In this document: piece by piece, positions 26,280 to 35,363 of the stretch | How positions within the stretch are numbered: the stretch's first letter is position 1 | Layout: the number at the start of each line of letters is the position of its first letter | Assembly: GCF_013113835.1 (NCBI RefSeq) | Contig: NZ_VTYQ01000005.1 | Span: 62,001 to 126,000 of the forward strand | DNA from: Vibrio sp. RE88 | GTDB taxonomy: Bacteria > Pseudomonadota > Gammaproteobacteria > Enterobacterales > Vibrionaceae | DNA length: 64,000 nucleotides | Direction: 5' to 3' | Notes under the pieces: model-generated | What the model saw: the letters and a program-made list of their open reading frames with translations, nothing else | What the model was told of the DNA's origin: nothing | The model's database searches: none | Translations under genes and position numbers: made by a program

Positions 26280-26465
26280 TAATTTTGTTCTTATTTGATT
26301 ATATTCATCTACAATCTAGAATAATCGAACCGCTGAAAGTACTCAATACGGGGTATTTTGGGCGCTGGGTGTGATTTTTTTATCTTGAGGGTAGAAACAC
26401 GCACAATTATTAAGTATTTTATCGTCAGCTACTGTTTTTAAGTATTGGTCTTAATAGGCAGTTGC

Positions 26466-26580
26466 CATAACTCCGAGCTCATCGGGCTAAGTTCATAGTG
26501 AATAAGCGTGCTGAGCCAGTGACAAATTGTCACAAGGGCATAATTGGAAATGATTATCGCCTCCCGTGTTTGGAAAGGTG
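26466..26580 (+). promoter_or_regulatory. Moco-type riboswitch (moaA leader)
   Basis: The structured leader matches the Moco RNA motif found before moaABCDE. It shows CTCCGAGCTCATCGGG, the hairpin GTGACAAATTGTCAC (26519-26533), the tract TTGGAAATGATTATCGCCTCCC, and a final hairpin in which CGCCT (26558-26562) can pair with AGGTG. That last hairpin would hide the moaA ribosome site GGAAAGG. Repression by molybdenum cofactor is known for the family, and ligand identity (Mo versus W form) is not decidable here. Confidence 0.8.
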
Positions 26581-26584
26581 TTCC

Positions 26585-27574
26585 GTGGCGCAACAATTCG
26601 AAGATAGATTTCATCGCAAGTTTTATTACTTGCGTCTCTCCGTTACAGATGTCTGTAACTTTAAATGCACATATTGTCTGCCTGATGGTTATAAACCTTC
26701 GGGACAGAAAAACTCGTCTTTTTTAACGCTTCCTGAGATCAAACGTGTGGTTAGAGCGTTTGCTGACTGTGGTACGTCGAAAGTCCGTATTACTGGTGGT
26801 GAACCGAGCTTGCGTAAAGACTTCACTGATATCATTCATACCGTGGCCGAGACCAAAGGCATCGGTAAAGTGGCAACGACCACTAATGGCTACCGAATGG
26901 AGAAGCAGGTTGCTGACTGGAAGCAGGCTGGTCTGACGCATATTAACGTTAGTGTTGATAGCCTTGATCCGCGCATGTTCTATCAGATCACAGGTGAAAA
27001 TAAATTTACCGAAGTGATGGCTGGTATCGATCGCGCCTTTGAAGTGGGTTACGAACAGGTCAAAGTGAACGTGGTGTTGATGAAGGACCTCAATTCTCAT
27101 GAGCTGCCAGCGTTCCTACATTGGATTAAAGACCGCCCAATTCAGCTGCGTTTTATTGAACTGATGCAAACCGGTGAGATGGATCAGCTCTTCCACAATC
27201 ATCATGTTTCAGGTGTAGCGATTCGCAATCAGCTGATTGCTAATGGTTGGTTACTTAAAGCGCGTGCAAACAACGATGGACCTGCTCAGGTGTTTATCCA
27301 CCCTGATTATCAAGGTGAAATTGGTCTTATCATGCCTTATGAAAAAGACTTCTGTGAGAGCTGCAACCGCTTACGTGTTTCGGCCAAAGGCAAATTACAT
27401 CTGTGTCTGTTTGGTGAGCATGGTGTTGAGCTGCGTGATTTATTGCAGCAAGACTCGCAAGAAACCGCGTTAATTCAGCGTATTCAGGATCAATTACAGA
27501 CTAAATCAGTGAGCCACTTCCTCCACGATGGCAATGCGGGCATGACGCCGCATCTAGCGTCGATTGGCGGCTAA
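26585..27574 (+). CDS. moaA: GTP 3',8-cyclase MoaA
   Basis: Radical-SAM enzyme for the first step of molybdenum cofactor synthesis, converting GTP to 3',8-cyclo-7,8-dihydro-GTP. The chosen GTG start at 26585 follows GGAAAGG by 6 nt and gives 329 residues, the normal length. The longer frame from 26498 would translate the riboswitch. It has the N-terminal cluster CNFKCTYC, the C-terminal cluster CESCNRL with LCLF, and the required C-terminal Gly-Gly. Confidence 0.97.
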   Translation: MAQQFEDRFHRKFYYLRLSVTDVCNFKCTYCLPDGYKPSGQKNSSFLTLPEIKRVVRAFADCGTSKVRITGGEPSLRKDFTDIIHTVAETKGIGKVATTTNGYRMEKQVADWKQAGLTHINVSVDSLDPRMFYQITGENKFTEVMAGIDRAFEVGYEQVKVNVVLMKDLNSHELPAFLHWIKDRPIQLRFIELMQTGEMDQLFHNHHVSGVAIRNQLIANGWLLKARANNDGPAQVFIHPDYQGEIGLIMPYEKDFCESCNRLRVSAKGKLHLCLFGEHGVELRDLLQQDSQETALIQRIQDQLQTKSVSHFLHDGNAGMTPHLASIGG

Positions 27575-27662
27575 ACGCTGATACTCAATTCTCAAACATA
27601 CTATGTTGGGCTAAGCCTCAGCTTGGCGCAATCTGAACAAATCGAAATAGGTAGGTGAACAA

Positions 27663-28175
27663 ATGGGTCACGCAGAAAGCAAATTTCAACCAGCAAACAT
27701 TGCCGTACTAACTGTCTCTGACACACGCACAGAAGAGAATGATACTTCTGGCGCGTATCTGGTTGAGAACGCAAAAGAAGCGGGTCACAACGTTGTGGAC
27801 AAGCAGATCGTGATTGACGATATGTACAAAATCCGTGCAATTGTTTCTCAGTGGATTGCGGATGAAAGCGTGCAAGCTGTGATGATTACCGGTGGTACGG
27901 GCTTTACCTCTCGCGATAGCACACCTGAAGCACTTAAGCCTCTGTTTGACAAAGAAGTCGAAGGTTTTGGTGAGCTGTTCCGTCAGGTGTCGTACGAAGA
28001 AATTGGTACATCGACCATTCAGTCTCGCGCGATTGCGGGGTTTGCGAACCATACTGTCATCTTTGCAATGCCGGGTTCGACAGGTGCTTGTCGTACTGGC
28101 TGGACAAAAATCATTAAGCAGCAGTTGGATGCCAGCCATCGTCCTTGTAACTTCATGCCACACCTTTCTGTATAA
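27663..28175 (+). CDS. moaB: Molybdenum cofactor biosynthesis protein MoaB
   Basis: MoaB/MogA-family protein of molybdopterin adenylylation type. It has 170 residues with TVSDTRTEENDTSG, the glycine-rich ITGGTGFTSRDSTPEAL and IFAMPGSTGACRTGW segments typical of MoaB. It is the second gene of the moa operon, preceded by TAGGTGAACAA. Confidence 0.95.
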   Translation: MGHAESKFQPANIAVLTVSDTRTEENDTSGAYLVENAKEAGHNVVDKQIVIDDMYKIRAIVSQWIADESVQAVMITGGTGFTSRDSTPEALKPLFDKEVEGFGELFRQVSYEEIGTSTIQSRAIAGFANHTVIFAMPGSTGACRTGWTKIIKQQLDASHRPCNFMPHLSV

Positions 28176-28187
28176 GCAGGTAGCACT

Positions 28188-28667
28188 ATGAGTCAGTTCA
28201 CTCACATTAATGCCTCCGGTGAAGCCAATATGGTCGATGTATCGGCAAAAAATGACACTGTGCGTGAAGCGCGAGCTGAAGCTTTCGTTCATATGGCACC
28301 GGAAACCTTGCAGTTGATTGTTTCGGGTCAACATCATAAAGGGGACGTGTTTGCGACCGCTCGTATTGCGGGTATTCAGGCAGCGAAGAAAACTTGGGAT
28401 CTGATCCCGCTTTGCCATCCGCTTCTTCTTTCAAAAGTTGAAGTTCAGTTGGAAGCGATTGAATCTGAAAACATGGTTCGTATTGAGTCTGTGTGCAAAC
28501 TTGCAGGTAAGACTGGGGTTGAGATGGAAGCCCTAACCGCGGCGTCAGTGGCGGCGTTAACCATCTACGACATGTGTAAAGCGGTGCAGAAAGACATGGT
28601 GATTGGTCAGGTTCGCCTACTGGAGAAAACCGGCGGTAAGTCAGGTCATTTTAAGGTGGATGCATGA
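28188..28667 (+). CDS. moaC: Cyclic pyranopterin monophosphate synthase MoaC
   Basis: Works with MoaA to form cyclic pyranopterin monophosphate. It has 159 residues with the conserved [14 protein letters not shown] and [23 protein letters not shown] blocks, and the catalytic KDM and GGKSG segments near the end. It starts 12 nt after moaB, and its stop overlaps the moaD start. Confidence 0.97.
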   Translation: MSQFTHINASGEANMVDVSAKNDTVREARAEAFVHMAPETLQLIVSGQHHKGDVFATARIAGIQAAKKTWDLIPLCHPLLLSKVEVQLEAIESENMVRIESVCKLAGKTGVEMEALTAASVAALTIYDMCKAVQKDMVIGQVRLLEKTGGKSGHFKVDA

Positions 28668-28909
28668 TTAAAGTACTGTTCTTTGCTCAGACCCGTGAAT
28701 TGGTTGATACCGATGAACTTGAACTGGAACCTCGTTTTGAAACCGTTGAAGCACTGCGCGCAGACCTCGCCACCCGTGAAGGTAAATGGGACTTAGCGCT
28801 GGAACCCGGTAAACTACTGGCAGCGGTGAACCAGTCCATTGTGTCTCTGGAACACCCTTTGAACGATGGTGATGAAGTGGCTTTCTTCCCTCCTGTGACA
28901 GGAGGTTGA
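28664..28909 (+). CDS. moaD: Molybdopterin synthase small subunit MoaD
   Basis: Ubiquitin-like sulfur carrier of molybdopterin synthase. It has 81 residues ending in the essential Gly-Gly (PPVTGG), which becomes the thiocarboxylate. It overlaps moaC by 4 nt and is coupled to moaE. Confidence 0.96.
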   Translation: MIKVLFFAQTRELVDTDELELEPRFETVEALRADLATREGKWDLALEPGKLLAAVNQSIVSLEHPLNDGDEVAFFPPVTGG

Positions 28910-28911
28910 TG

Positions 28912-29364
28912 ATGGAACGTGTGTCTGTTCAGTTCGAAGACTTTTCTGTTGGCGCTGAGTACGAAGCTCTCGCACAGGGCACAGCCTCTGGCGCGGTTGT
29001 TACATTTGTTGGCAAAGTACGAGACATGAACCTTGGCGACAATGTTACAGGGCTCTCTCTGGAGCATTATCCGGGGATGACAGAAAAAGCACTCGGCGAG
29101 ATTTGTCAGCAGGCAGAGCAGCGCTGGCCTTTGCTTGATGTTCGCGTTATTCATCGTGTCGGTGATTTGGATATTGGTGATCAAATCGTATTTGTTGGTG
29201 TGTCTAGTGCGCACCGCGGTGCGGCGTTTGAAGCCTGCGAATTCATCATGGATTATCTAAAGACTAAAGCACCGTTCTGGAAAAAGGAACGCACAACGGA
29301 AGAAACTCGCTGGGTTGAATCCCGAGAGTCGGATGCGAAAGCCGCTGAACGTTGGAAATCATAA
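28912..29364 (+). CDS. moaE: Molybdopterin synthase large subunit MoaE
   Basis: Catalytic subunit that inserts dithiolene sulfur into precursor Z. It has 150 residues with GAVVTFVGKVRD, LEHYPGM, RVGDLDIGDQIVFV and the C-terminal FWKKE lysines. ATG at 28912 is preferred (GGAGG 6 nt upstream). ATG at 28909, overlapping the moaD stop, is also possible. Confidence 0.96.
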   Translation: MERVSVQFEDFSVGAEYEALAQGTASGAVVTFVGKVRDMNLGDNVTGLSLEHYPGMTEKALGEICQQAEQRWPLLDVRVIHRVGDLDIGDQIVFVGVSSAHRGAAFEACEFIMDYLKTKAPFWKKERTTEETRWVESRESDAKAAERWKS

Positions 29365-29398
29365 AAACAGGCCCTCTTGATGATGGGCCTGTTTTTTT
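29363..29398. terminator. Bidirectional terminator between moaE and GGDEF gene
   Basis: AAAAACAGGCCC and GGGCCTGTTTTTTT arms form a GC-rich stem between convergent genes, with T-runs on both strands. Confidence 0.9.
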
Positions 29399-29405
29399 AT
29401 TTGAT

Positions 29406-30368
29406 TTACATTTTGTGGATGGTGCCTCGTTGGCTTTTTTTAGCAAAGAACAAGGCCTTATCTGCAATTCCAACAAACTTTTCCGCGGTCATATCTGCGG
29501 GAATTGGATCGCAATGACGAATCCCAATGGTGATTGTCAGGTATTGGGAAACATGCGATGCCGCATGCTCTAGCGCAATTTGAGCGATAGCATCGAGCAG
29601 GTCTTGTGCGTGCTGAATACACATATGTTCCGATATGCCAGGAACAAACACCAGAAACTCATCGCCGCCATAACGAAAGCACAGATCGTTGTTGTGCGCC
29701 CATTGTTTGATTGCACTACCGACCGCCTTTAACGCTTCATCTCCTTTGATGTGCCCATAGTGATCATTGAACTCTTTAAAGCAGTCAATATCGATCATAA
29801 ACACGGCGGCTCCCATGTCTTTTAATCTTGTCAATTCAATGGAATCCGGCAGTAATGCATCCATGGCATAGCGGTTATAGACTTGGGTCAGGTGCTCGAT
29901 TAAGGTCAGCCGTTCGAGTTCATTTTGTTGCTCTGCCAGCTTATCGAGTGCGCGTTGATATTCAGAAATGTTGCGTACGGTCCAAAGCACATATTCTGTA
30001 TTGGGTAAGGGGATCACCAGAGCGCTGAAGTGCTGGATTTCTACCGGTCCCTGAACGCCTTCAAAACAAGTCAGCTCTTTCGGGTCAAGCGAGTAACTGA
30101 GTTCAGCGGGTTTTTGGTTATCGATGACATCGACGATAACCTGACTAAACCACACCGCTTTGTCTGCGGGAAGCACCTGATATTGATTGAGCCCGATCAG
30201 TGATGCTGGATTGTGATGGCGCTTGGTGTCTGTACCCCCCCAAGCTTCGATATAGATACCGGATTTATTGATCAGAAAGGTCGGTTCAGGCAGTGATTCA
30301 AAAACAGCATGCATGAGGTCTGGGTTACTGGCGACTGCCGCTGAAAATGTCGAATTCACGAGCCTCAT
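29406..30368 (-). CDS. PAS-GGDEF diguanylate cyclase
   Basis: Predicted cyclic-di-GMP synthase. It has 320 residues: an N-terminal PAS-like sensor (about 18-140, MHAVFESLPEPTFLINKSGI and VLWTVRNISEYQ), a short linker helix, and a GGDEF domain (about 152-318). The catalytic RYGGDEF has GGDEF at 234-238. The upstream inhibitory RxxD site is absent (HNND instead), so product feedback by that site is unlikely. There is no membrane segment. Confidence 0.92.
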   Translation of the reverse strand: MRLVNSTFSAAVASNPDLMHAVFESLPEPTFLINKSGIYIEAWGGTDTKRHHNPASLIGLNQYQVLPADKAVWFSQVIVDVIDNQKPAELSYSLDPKELTCFEGVQGPVEIQHFSALVIPLPNTEYVLWTVRNISEYQRALDKLAEQQNELERLTLIEHLTQVYNRYAMDALLPDSIELTRLKDMGAAVFMIDIDCFKEFNDHYGHIKGDEALKAVGSAIKQWAHNNDLCFRYGGDEFLVFVPGISEHMCIQHAQDLLDAIAQIALEHAASHVSQYLTITIGIRHCDPIPADMTAEKFVGIADKALFFAKKSQRGTIHKM

Positions 30369-30444
30369 CCTTAACTGCTTTCCATCTTCTAACTATAGTT
30401 TAGTCAGAGAACAAAGTACTTATACAAACATAAGGCTCAATAAG

Positions 30445-30654
30445 ATGAATGTGCAAATGACGAAAAGAGCGCTGATCATTGCGGCGGTGGTGGGCACCTT
30501 ACTCAATCTAATCAATCAGTATGATGCGATTCTGGGGGAAGGCTCTGTCAATTGGGCCAAAGCGTCTTTGACCTACTGTGTGCCATTTTGTGTCTCGATG
30601 TTCAGTAGTTGGTTGGCGGCACGTGACGCTCAGGCTAACTGCCCCGGCGAGTAG
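30445..30654 (+). CDS. Small NrtS-like nitrate/nitrite transporter-family protein
   Basis: Two-helix membrane protein of 69 residues. The first helix, ALIIAAVVGTLLNLINQYD, and second helix, KASLTYCVPFCVSMFSSWLA, match the NrtS small-protein family pattern (LNxINQ then LTYxVPxxVS). The ATG at 30445 follows TAAGG. Transport of nitrate or nitrite is the family annotation and is not shown here. Confidence 0.75.
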   Translation: MNVQMTKRALIIAAVVGTLLNLINQYDAILGEGSVNWAKASLTYCVPFCVSMFSSWLAARDAQANCPGE

Positions 30655-30768
30655 TTTTGTGATAGGCAACGCCTATTGGAAAAATTGTTGTTTTCAATTT
30701 AGTAAAATCAAGAAATTAGACAACAATTACAATATGGCAAGCGTGACTTGCTCGTTAAGGAGACACAA

Positions 30769-31185
30769 ATGGAATCATTGAAAGTAAGAGATTACATGAC
30801 ACTGCAAGCCGTGACGTTCAAACCTGAAATGTCACTAAGTGCTGCGCTGGAAAAAGTGATGAAGTCGAGTTATCTCGGTGGACCGGTTATTAATGAAAAA
30901 GAAGAAGTGATTGGTTTTCTTTCAGGGCATGACTTACTAGATAAACTGGTTAAGGTCAGTTACTACTGTCAGGATACTCACATTGTGTCGGATTGCATGC
31001 ACCCTGATGTTATTTCGGTTGGCCCAGATACCTCGATTATTGAACTGGCAGATATGATGCAAGTGGGTAAACCAAAGGTGTATCCGGTGATTGATAACGG
31101 CAAGCTCGTCGGCATTATTACGCGCCGGGATGTGCTCAGAGCGGTGGCGAAGAATCTGGACGATTGCTTTAAGCATCCGGTATAG
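30769..31185 (+). CDS. CBS-domain protein
   Basis: A soluble protein of 138 residues made of two CBS domains (about 5-60 and 73-130), which usually form an adenine-nucleotide sensing Bateman module. Typical pieces are VRDYMTLQAVTFKPEMSL, GFLSGHDLLDKL and VGIITRRDVLRAV. The ATG at 30769 has AAGGAG 7 nt upstream. No partner enzyme domain is attached, and the function is unknown. Confidence 0.88.
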   Translation: MESLKVRDYMTLQAVTFKPEMSLSAALEKVMKSSYLGGPVINEKEEVIGFLSGHDLLDKLVKVSYYCQDTHIVSDCMHPDVISVGPDTSIIELADMMQVGKPKVYPVIDNGKLVGIITRRDVLRAVAKNLDDCFKHPV

Positions 31186-31205
31186 TGACGTGTTACAAAT
31201 TGTAA

Positions 31206-31240
31206 AAGAGGCGCAAATATGCGCCTCTTGTTGTTATTGA
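31206..31240 (+). terminator. Terminator after CBS gene
   Basis: Perfect 10-bp stem AAGAGGCGCA/TGCGCCTCTT with loop AATA, followed by GTTGTTATT. Confidence 0.75.
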
Positions 31241-31264
31241 TACCAGTAAAGTTCGGGGAGAAGC

Positions 31265-32731
31265 ATGCAGAATCAGAGCGCTAAATTTGTTGAAGGTTCA
31301 ACCATGCGCCATATCTTGGTGATGTCAGGCGCAGGTTCTGTTGGTTTAATGGCCCTGTTTGTTGTCGATTTACTGGATATGCTGTTTATCAGTATGTTGG
31401 GGCAAGTGGAGCTGGCTGCTGCGGTCGGTTTCGCTGGCACACTGGTGTTCTTCTCTACTTCAATTTCTATTGGTACATCCATCGCAATGGGGGCTTTGGT
31501 TTCTAAGGCGATAGGGGCTAAGCAGCGCGATCATGCCAGACAACTGAGCAGCAGCATTATTGCTACCGCTTTTGTCATCAGCAGCGTGGTCAGTGCGGTC
31601 ATGTTTTTCTATATTCCCGAATTGCTGCACGCGATAGGTGCTAAAGGGTACGTGGCAGAACGCGCCGAAGCTTATCTGAGAATCCTTATTCCGAGTGGCC
31701 CTGTGATTGCTATTGCCATGTCCGCGGGCGCGGGCTTAAGAGCAGCTGGCGATGCGAAACGCTCAATGTGGGCGACATTGGCGGGGGGTATTGCTAACGC
31801 TATCCTCGATCCAATTTTCATCTTCGGTTTTGGCTGGAATGTGGAAGGCGCCGCGATTGCTACCGTCTTTGCCCGATTTACCGTGCTGTTTTTCTCTATC
31901 TATCCTCTGATTCGTGTTCATAACTTGGTTGCGCGCTTGTCGCTGCCTGCGTGGAGTAACAATCTCAAAGCGATTCTGACTATTGCGATTCCAGCCATTA
32001 TCACCAATATCGCGACCCCGATTGGCAACGCAATCGTAACAACGTCAATTGCACAATATGGCGAAGATTTTGTCGCAGGTTATGCGGTTATCGGACGTCT
32101 AATTCCAGTGTGTTTCGCGGTGATATTTGCTCTGTCAGGCGCGGTCGGGCCAATCATAGGCCAAAACTTCGGAGCAGAGCGATTTGATCGGGTGCGTGAT
32201 ACGTTAAACAACTCACTAATAGTGACCACCACCTACACGATTCTGGTTTGCTTCACTCTCTACTTCGCACAATCGTTGGTGATTTCTGGGTTCAGCTTGA
32301 AAGGTGATGCCGCCGTTATCGTCTCCGCCTTTTGTACCTATGTGGCTGTGAGCTTCATTTTCAATGGGGCGCAATTTGTCGCCAACACCTCTTTCAATAA
32401 TCTTGGTAAACCGCTTTATTCAACAGCATTAAACTTAGGTAAAGCGACGTTAGGGACGTTGCCGTTTGTTTATTTAGGTTCGAGTTGGTTTGGGGCACTG
32501 GGCGTGCTTTATGGTCAAGCGCTTGGCTCGATTGTATTTGGCATCCTGGCGACCTTTGTTTTACGCATGCACTTGGCCGACTTAATGAAAGGTGAAACCA
32601 CTGAGCTGGTGGAGGAAGATCCCTCGATTACCAGTATCAACTCTCAGCCGTTTTGTACTCATGACGCTGTCTTGATTGATGAAGTGGCCAGTCAGAAAGA
32701 AATTTTGCCTCAGGAAGCAAAAAATAGTTGA
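31265..32731 (+). CDS. MATE family efflux transporter
   Basis: Cation-coupled multidrug exporter of the inner membrane. It has 488 residues with about 12 hydrophobic helices. Family features are DLLDMLFISMLGQVELAAAVG in helix 1 and GAVGPIIGQNFGA after the midpoint. The charged C-terminal tail (about 440-488) is longer than in NorM. Its substrate cannot be predicted. The stop codon overlaps the -35 element of the following ATPase promoter. Confidence 0.9.
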   Translation: MQNQSAKFVEGSTMRHILVMSGAGSVGLMALFVVDLLDMLFISMLGQVELAAAVGFAGTLVFFSTSISIGTSIAMGALVSKAIGAKQRDHARQLSSSIIATAFVISSVVSAVMFFYIPELLHAIGAKGYVAERAEAYLRILIPSGPVIAIAMSAGAGLRAAGDAKRSMWATLAGGIANAILDPIFIFGFGWNVEGAAIATVFARFTVLFFSIYPLIRVHNLVARLSLPAWSNNLKAILTIAIPAIITNIATPIGNAIVTTSIAQYGEDFVAGYAVIGRLIPVCFAVIFALSGAVGPIIGQNFGAERFDRVRDTLNNSLIVTTTYTILVCFTLYFAQSLVISGFSLKGDAAVIVSAFCTYVAVSFIFNGAQFVANTSFNNLGKPLYSTALNLGKATLGTLPFVYLGSSWFGALGVLYGQALGSIVFGILATFVLRMHLADLMKGETTELVEEDPSITSINSQPFCTHDAVLIDEVASQKEILPQEAKNS

Positions 32732-32759
32732 CCTTGGAGTTGACTCCAAGGTTTATGAT
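32728..32759 (+). promoter_or_regulatory. MerR/ZntR-type metal-responsive promoter of the P-type ATPase
   Basis: The -35 TTGACC (32728-32733) and -10 TATGAT (32754-32759) are separated by an overlong 20-bp spacer, as in MerR-family promoters. The spacer is filled by a perfect dyad, ACCTTGGAGT-TG-ACTCCAAGGT (32731-32752), close to known ZntR sites. The regulator gene is not in this window. Confidence 0.85.
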
Positions 32760-32788
32760 TAAGGTGTACATTCAATGGAGATAAGTTT

Positions 32789-35095
32789 ATGTGCACCAAA
32801 CATCAAGCATGTCGTTCAGACAAAGTGGCGGTTAATCCTTCAAATACAGGCTCTTGTGCCAGCCCAAAAATTTCAACCATTAAGATAGCAGGCGTAGAAA
32901 CGGCGGATTCTGGCTGCTGCAGCTCAGACAGTTGTGGCAGTGGCACTGATCCAGCCGATGAGGAAAGTGACTCCGGTCTGTCACAAGCCCCTCGAATGAC
33001 GCAAAGCTGGAAAATCGGTGGTATGGACTGCCCATCCTGCGCGCGAAAAATTGAAACTGCCGTTAACAAAGTTGATGGTGTTGTTGAAGCCAAAGTTCTG
33101 TTTGCGACAGAAAAATTGGTTGTAAAAGTAGACCACTCTGGTGTGGCGCAACTGGTAGAACAAACCATTCTAGATACTGGCTTTAGCTTTGCCAGCCCCA
33201 ACTCTTCTTCTAATCAAAAAACGGCTTCTGGCTGGAAACATATCTTTAAGCAAAACGCGCAGATTATCGCCATTGCATCGGCGATGGCGGTTGCGGCAGT
33301 GCTCAAACCCGCTCTTCCTCTAGTTAGCGAATGGATGTTTATCCTAACGTGTTTGGCTGGCTTGTATCCTATCGGTAAGAAAGCCATTGTATTAGCCAAA
33401 TCAGGTACGCCCTTTGCCATTGAAACACTAATGAGTGTGGCTGCACTGGGTGCTCTTTATCTGGGGGAGACTGTCGAAGCGGCCATGGTATTACTGCTGT
33501 TTTTGATTGGTGAGCAGTTAGAGGCTTTTGCCGCTTCTCGTGCCCGCAGCGGCGTTCAAGCCTTGATGGAACTGGTGCCGGAAACCGCGACCAAAATTAT
33601 TGACGGTCAGCGTGTTGAAGTGTCAGCCAGTGAGTTACAACCTGGTGATATCATCGAGGTCTCTCCCGGAGCAAGATTGCCTGCAGATGGCAAATTGGTC
33701 GGTGATGTAGCCAGTTTTGATGAAAGTGCATTGACAGGTGAATCCATCCCAGTCGAGCGTTACCAAAATGAATCTGTCATGGCTGGTGCCGTTGTGGTGG
33801 ACAAAGTGGTGCGCTTCACCATTACCTCTAAACAAGGTGAGAACGCCATTGATCGGATTCTTCATCTGATTGAAGAAGCAGAATCACGTAAAGCGCCTCT
33901 GGAACGTTTCTTAGACAAATTTAGCCGTTGGTACACGCCACTTATGATGCTGGTGTCACTGTTTGTGATTATCGTGCCACCAATGTTTTTTGCTCAGCCA
34001 TGGGAAACTTGGGTATACCGCGGTCTAGCATTGCTGTTGATTGCATGTCCTTGTGCTCTGGTGATCTCCACACCAGCAGCTATTACATCAGGGTTGGCTG
34101 CGGCAGCAAAACGTGGTGCTCTAATCAAAGGTGGTGCGGCGCTAGAACAGCTTGGAAAGATTGAAACCATCGCCTTCGACAAGACGGGTACTTTGACCAA
34201 AGGTAAACCGGAAGTAACGGACATCATTACCCTTGGTGATGTACAAGAGTCCGAACTGCTCGAGAACATTGCGGCTATTGAAGTTGGCTCAAGCCATCCG
34301 TTGGCCGTCTCACTGGTGAACAAAGCCAAATCAGCAGGTATTCACTTACCAGAAGCTTTGGACAAACAGGCATTGATTGGTAGTGGTGTTCGCGGTGTGG
34401 TGAATGGGGTTGTGTATCAGGCAATTGCACCAAGTAAGCTTGGGTTTGAGTTGAGCGGCGATATCGAATCTCGTATCCAGCAGATGGAAGATCAGGGCAA
34501 AACGGTAGTCGTGGCCGTGCAGAACGAAAACACAGTAATGGGCCTGATTGCTTGGCAAGACACCTTGCGTGAAGACTCCGCTCAAGCAGTGAAAGCGTTG
34601 AAAGGCTTAGGTATCAATTCGATTATGTTAACGGGGGATAACCCGCGCAGCGCGCAAGCGATCAGCTCGATGATCGACATTGATTTCAAAGCCAGCCTGC
34701 TGCCTCAGGATAAAGTAACCTATGTTGAGAAGCTGTCCTCAAACGCGAATGTCGCTATGGTTGGTGACGGCATCAATGATGCTCCTGCGATGAAAGCATC
34801 AAGCATCGGTATTGCTATGGGCGGCGGTACGGACGTTGCTCTTGAAACCGCAGATGCTGCAATCACTCACAACCGTTTGGTGGAGCTGGCAGGTATGATT
34901 GAGCTGTCACGTGCGACACTAAGCAATATTCGCCAGAATATCTTCTTAGCTCTGGGTCTGAAGGGCGTGTTCTTAGTCACCAGTTTATTGGGTATCACGG
35001 GTCTCTGGGTCGCAGTTTTAGCAGATAGTGGGGCAACAGCGATTGTGACACTGAATGCGCTTCGACTGTTGAAATTCAAATCTCAGCAGGATTAG
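32789..35095 (+). CDS. zntA: Zn2+/Cd2+/Pb2+-exporting P-type ATPase
   Basis: Soft-metal efflux pump of the inner membrane. It has 768 residues. A Cys-rich N-terminal tail (MCTKHQACRS, CCSSDSCGS) precedes a heavy-metal-binding domain with GMDCPSCARK. The actuator loop is TGES, the metal site is CPC in LLLIACPCALVIST, the phosphorylation site is DKTGTLTKG, and the hinge is GDGINDAPAM. CPC with the Cys-rich tail and a ZntR-like promoter favour zinc/cadmium/lead over copper. Confidence 0.93.
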   Translation: MCTKHQACRSDKVAVNPSNTGSCASPKISTIKIAGVETADSGCCSSDSCGSGTDPADEESDSGLSQAPRMTQSWKIGGMDCPSCARKIETAVNKVDGVVEAKVLFATEKLVVKVDHSGVAQLVEQTILDTGFSFASPNSSSNQKTASGWKHIFKQNAQIIAIASAMAVAAVLKPALPLVSEWMFILTCLAGLYPIGKKAIVLAKSGTPFAIETLMSVAALGALYLGETVEAAMVLLLFLIGEQLEAFAASRARSGVQALMELVPETATKIIDGQRVEVSASELQPGDIIEVSPGARLPADGKLVGDVASFDESALTGESIPVERYQNESVMAGAVVVDKVVRFTITSKQGENAIDRILHLIEEAESRKAPLERFLDKFSRWYTPLMMLVSLFVIIVPPMFFAQPWETWVYRGLALLLIACPCALVISTPAAITSGLAAAAKRGALIKGGAALEQLGKIETIAFDKTGTLTKGKPEVTDIITLGDVQESELLENIAAIEVGSSHPLAVSLVNKAKSAGIHLPEALDKQALIGSGVRGVVNGVVYQAIAPSKLGFELSGDIESRIQQMEDQGKTVVVAVQNENTVMGLIAWQDTLREDSAQAVKALKGLGINSIMLTGDNPRSAQAISSMIDIDFKASLLPQDKVTYVEKLSSNANVAMVGDGINDAPAMKASSIGIAMGGGTDVALETADAAITHNRLVELAGMIELSRATLSNIRQNIFLALGLKGVFLVTSLLGITGLWVAVLADSGATAIVTLNALRLLKFKSQQD

Positions 35096-35125
35096 TTCAA
35101 AAAGGACGTTTCTGATTAAACGCTC

Positions 35126-35159
35126 AGCCTCTGTATCCAAGGGACAGAGGCTGTTTTTT
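35126..35159 (+). terminator. Terminator after zntA
   Basis: AGCCTCTGT/ACAGAGGCT stem with a 9-nt loop, followed by GTTTTTT. Confidence 0.88.
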
Positions 35160-35205
35160 ATGCAACACAAGCAGCCAATTTGTATAAAAGTGTGATACCA
35201 ACCGA

Positions 35206-35258
35206 TTTTATGTGCAATGCTAATATTATTTGCGCTCATCATTGTGAGTTTTATCACT
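35206..35258 (+). promoter_or_regulatory. udp control region with CRP-like site
   Basis: TGTGAGTTTTATCACT (35243-35258) fits the CRP pattern TGTGA-N6-TCACA with one mismatch. Just upstream, TTTTATGTGCAATGCTAATATTA (35206-35228) contains an extended -10-like TGCTAATAT and closely resembles a segment before udk. CRP/CytR control of udp is known in enterics. Confidence 0.6.
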
Positions 35259-35363
35259 CTTTGGTGGGCGTGAGTTAGATAAAGTAATCCTGTACCCGAT
35301 GAAATTTATAGAACGAACAGGTTCGTGTGTTGAACCAAGTTTCGTCAAACTAAGGAGCCCCCT

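Noticed and set aside
26498..26584. Extended moaA start
   Set aside because: It covers the Moco riboswitch; the family start is the GTG at 26585 with a ribosome site.
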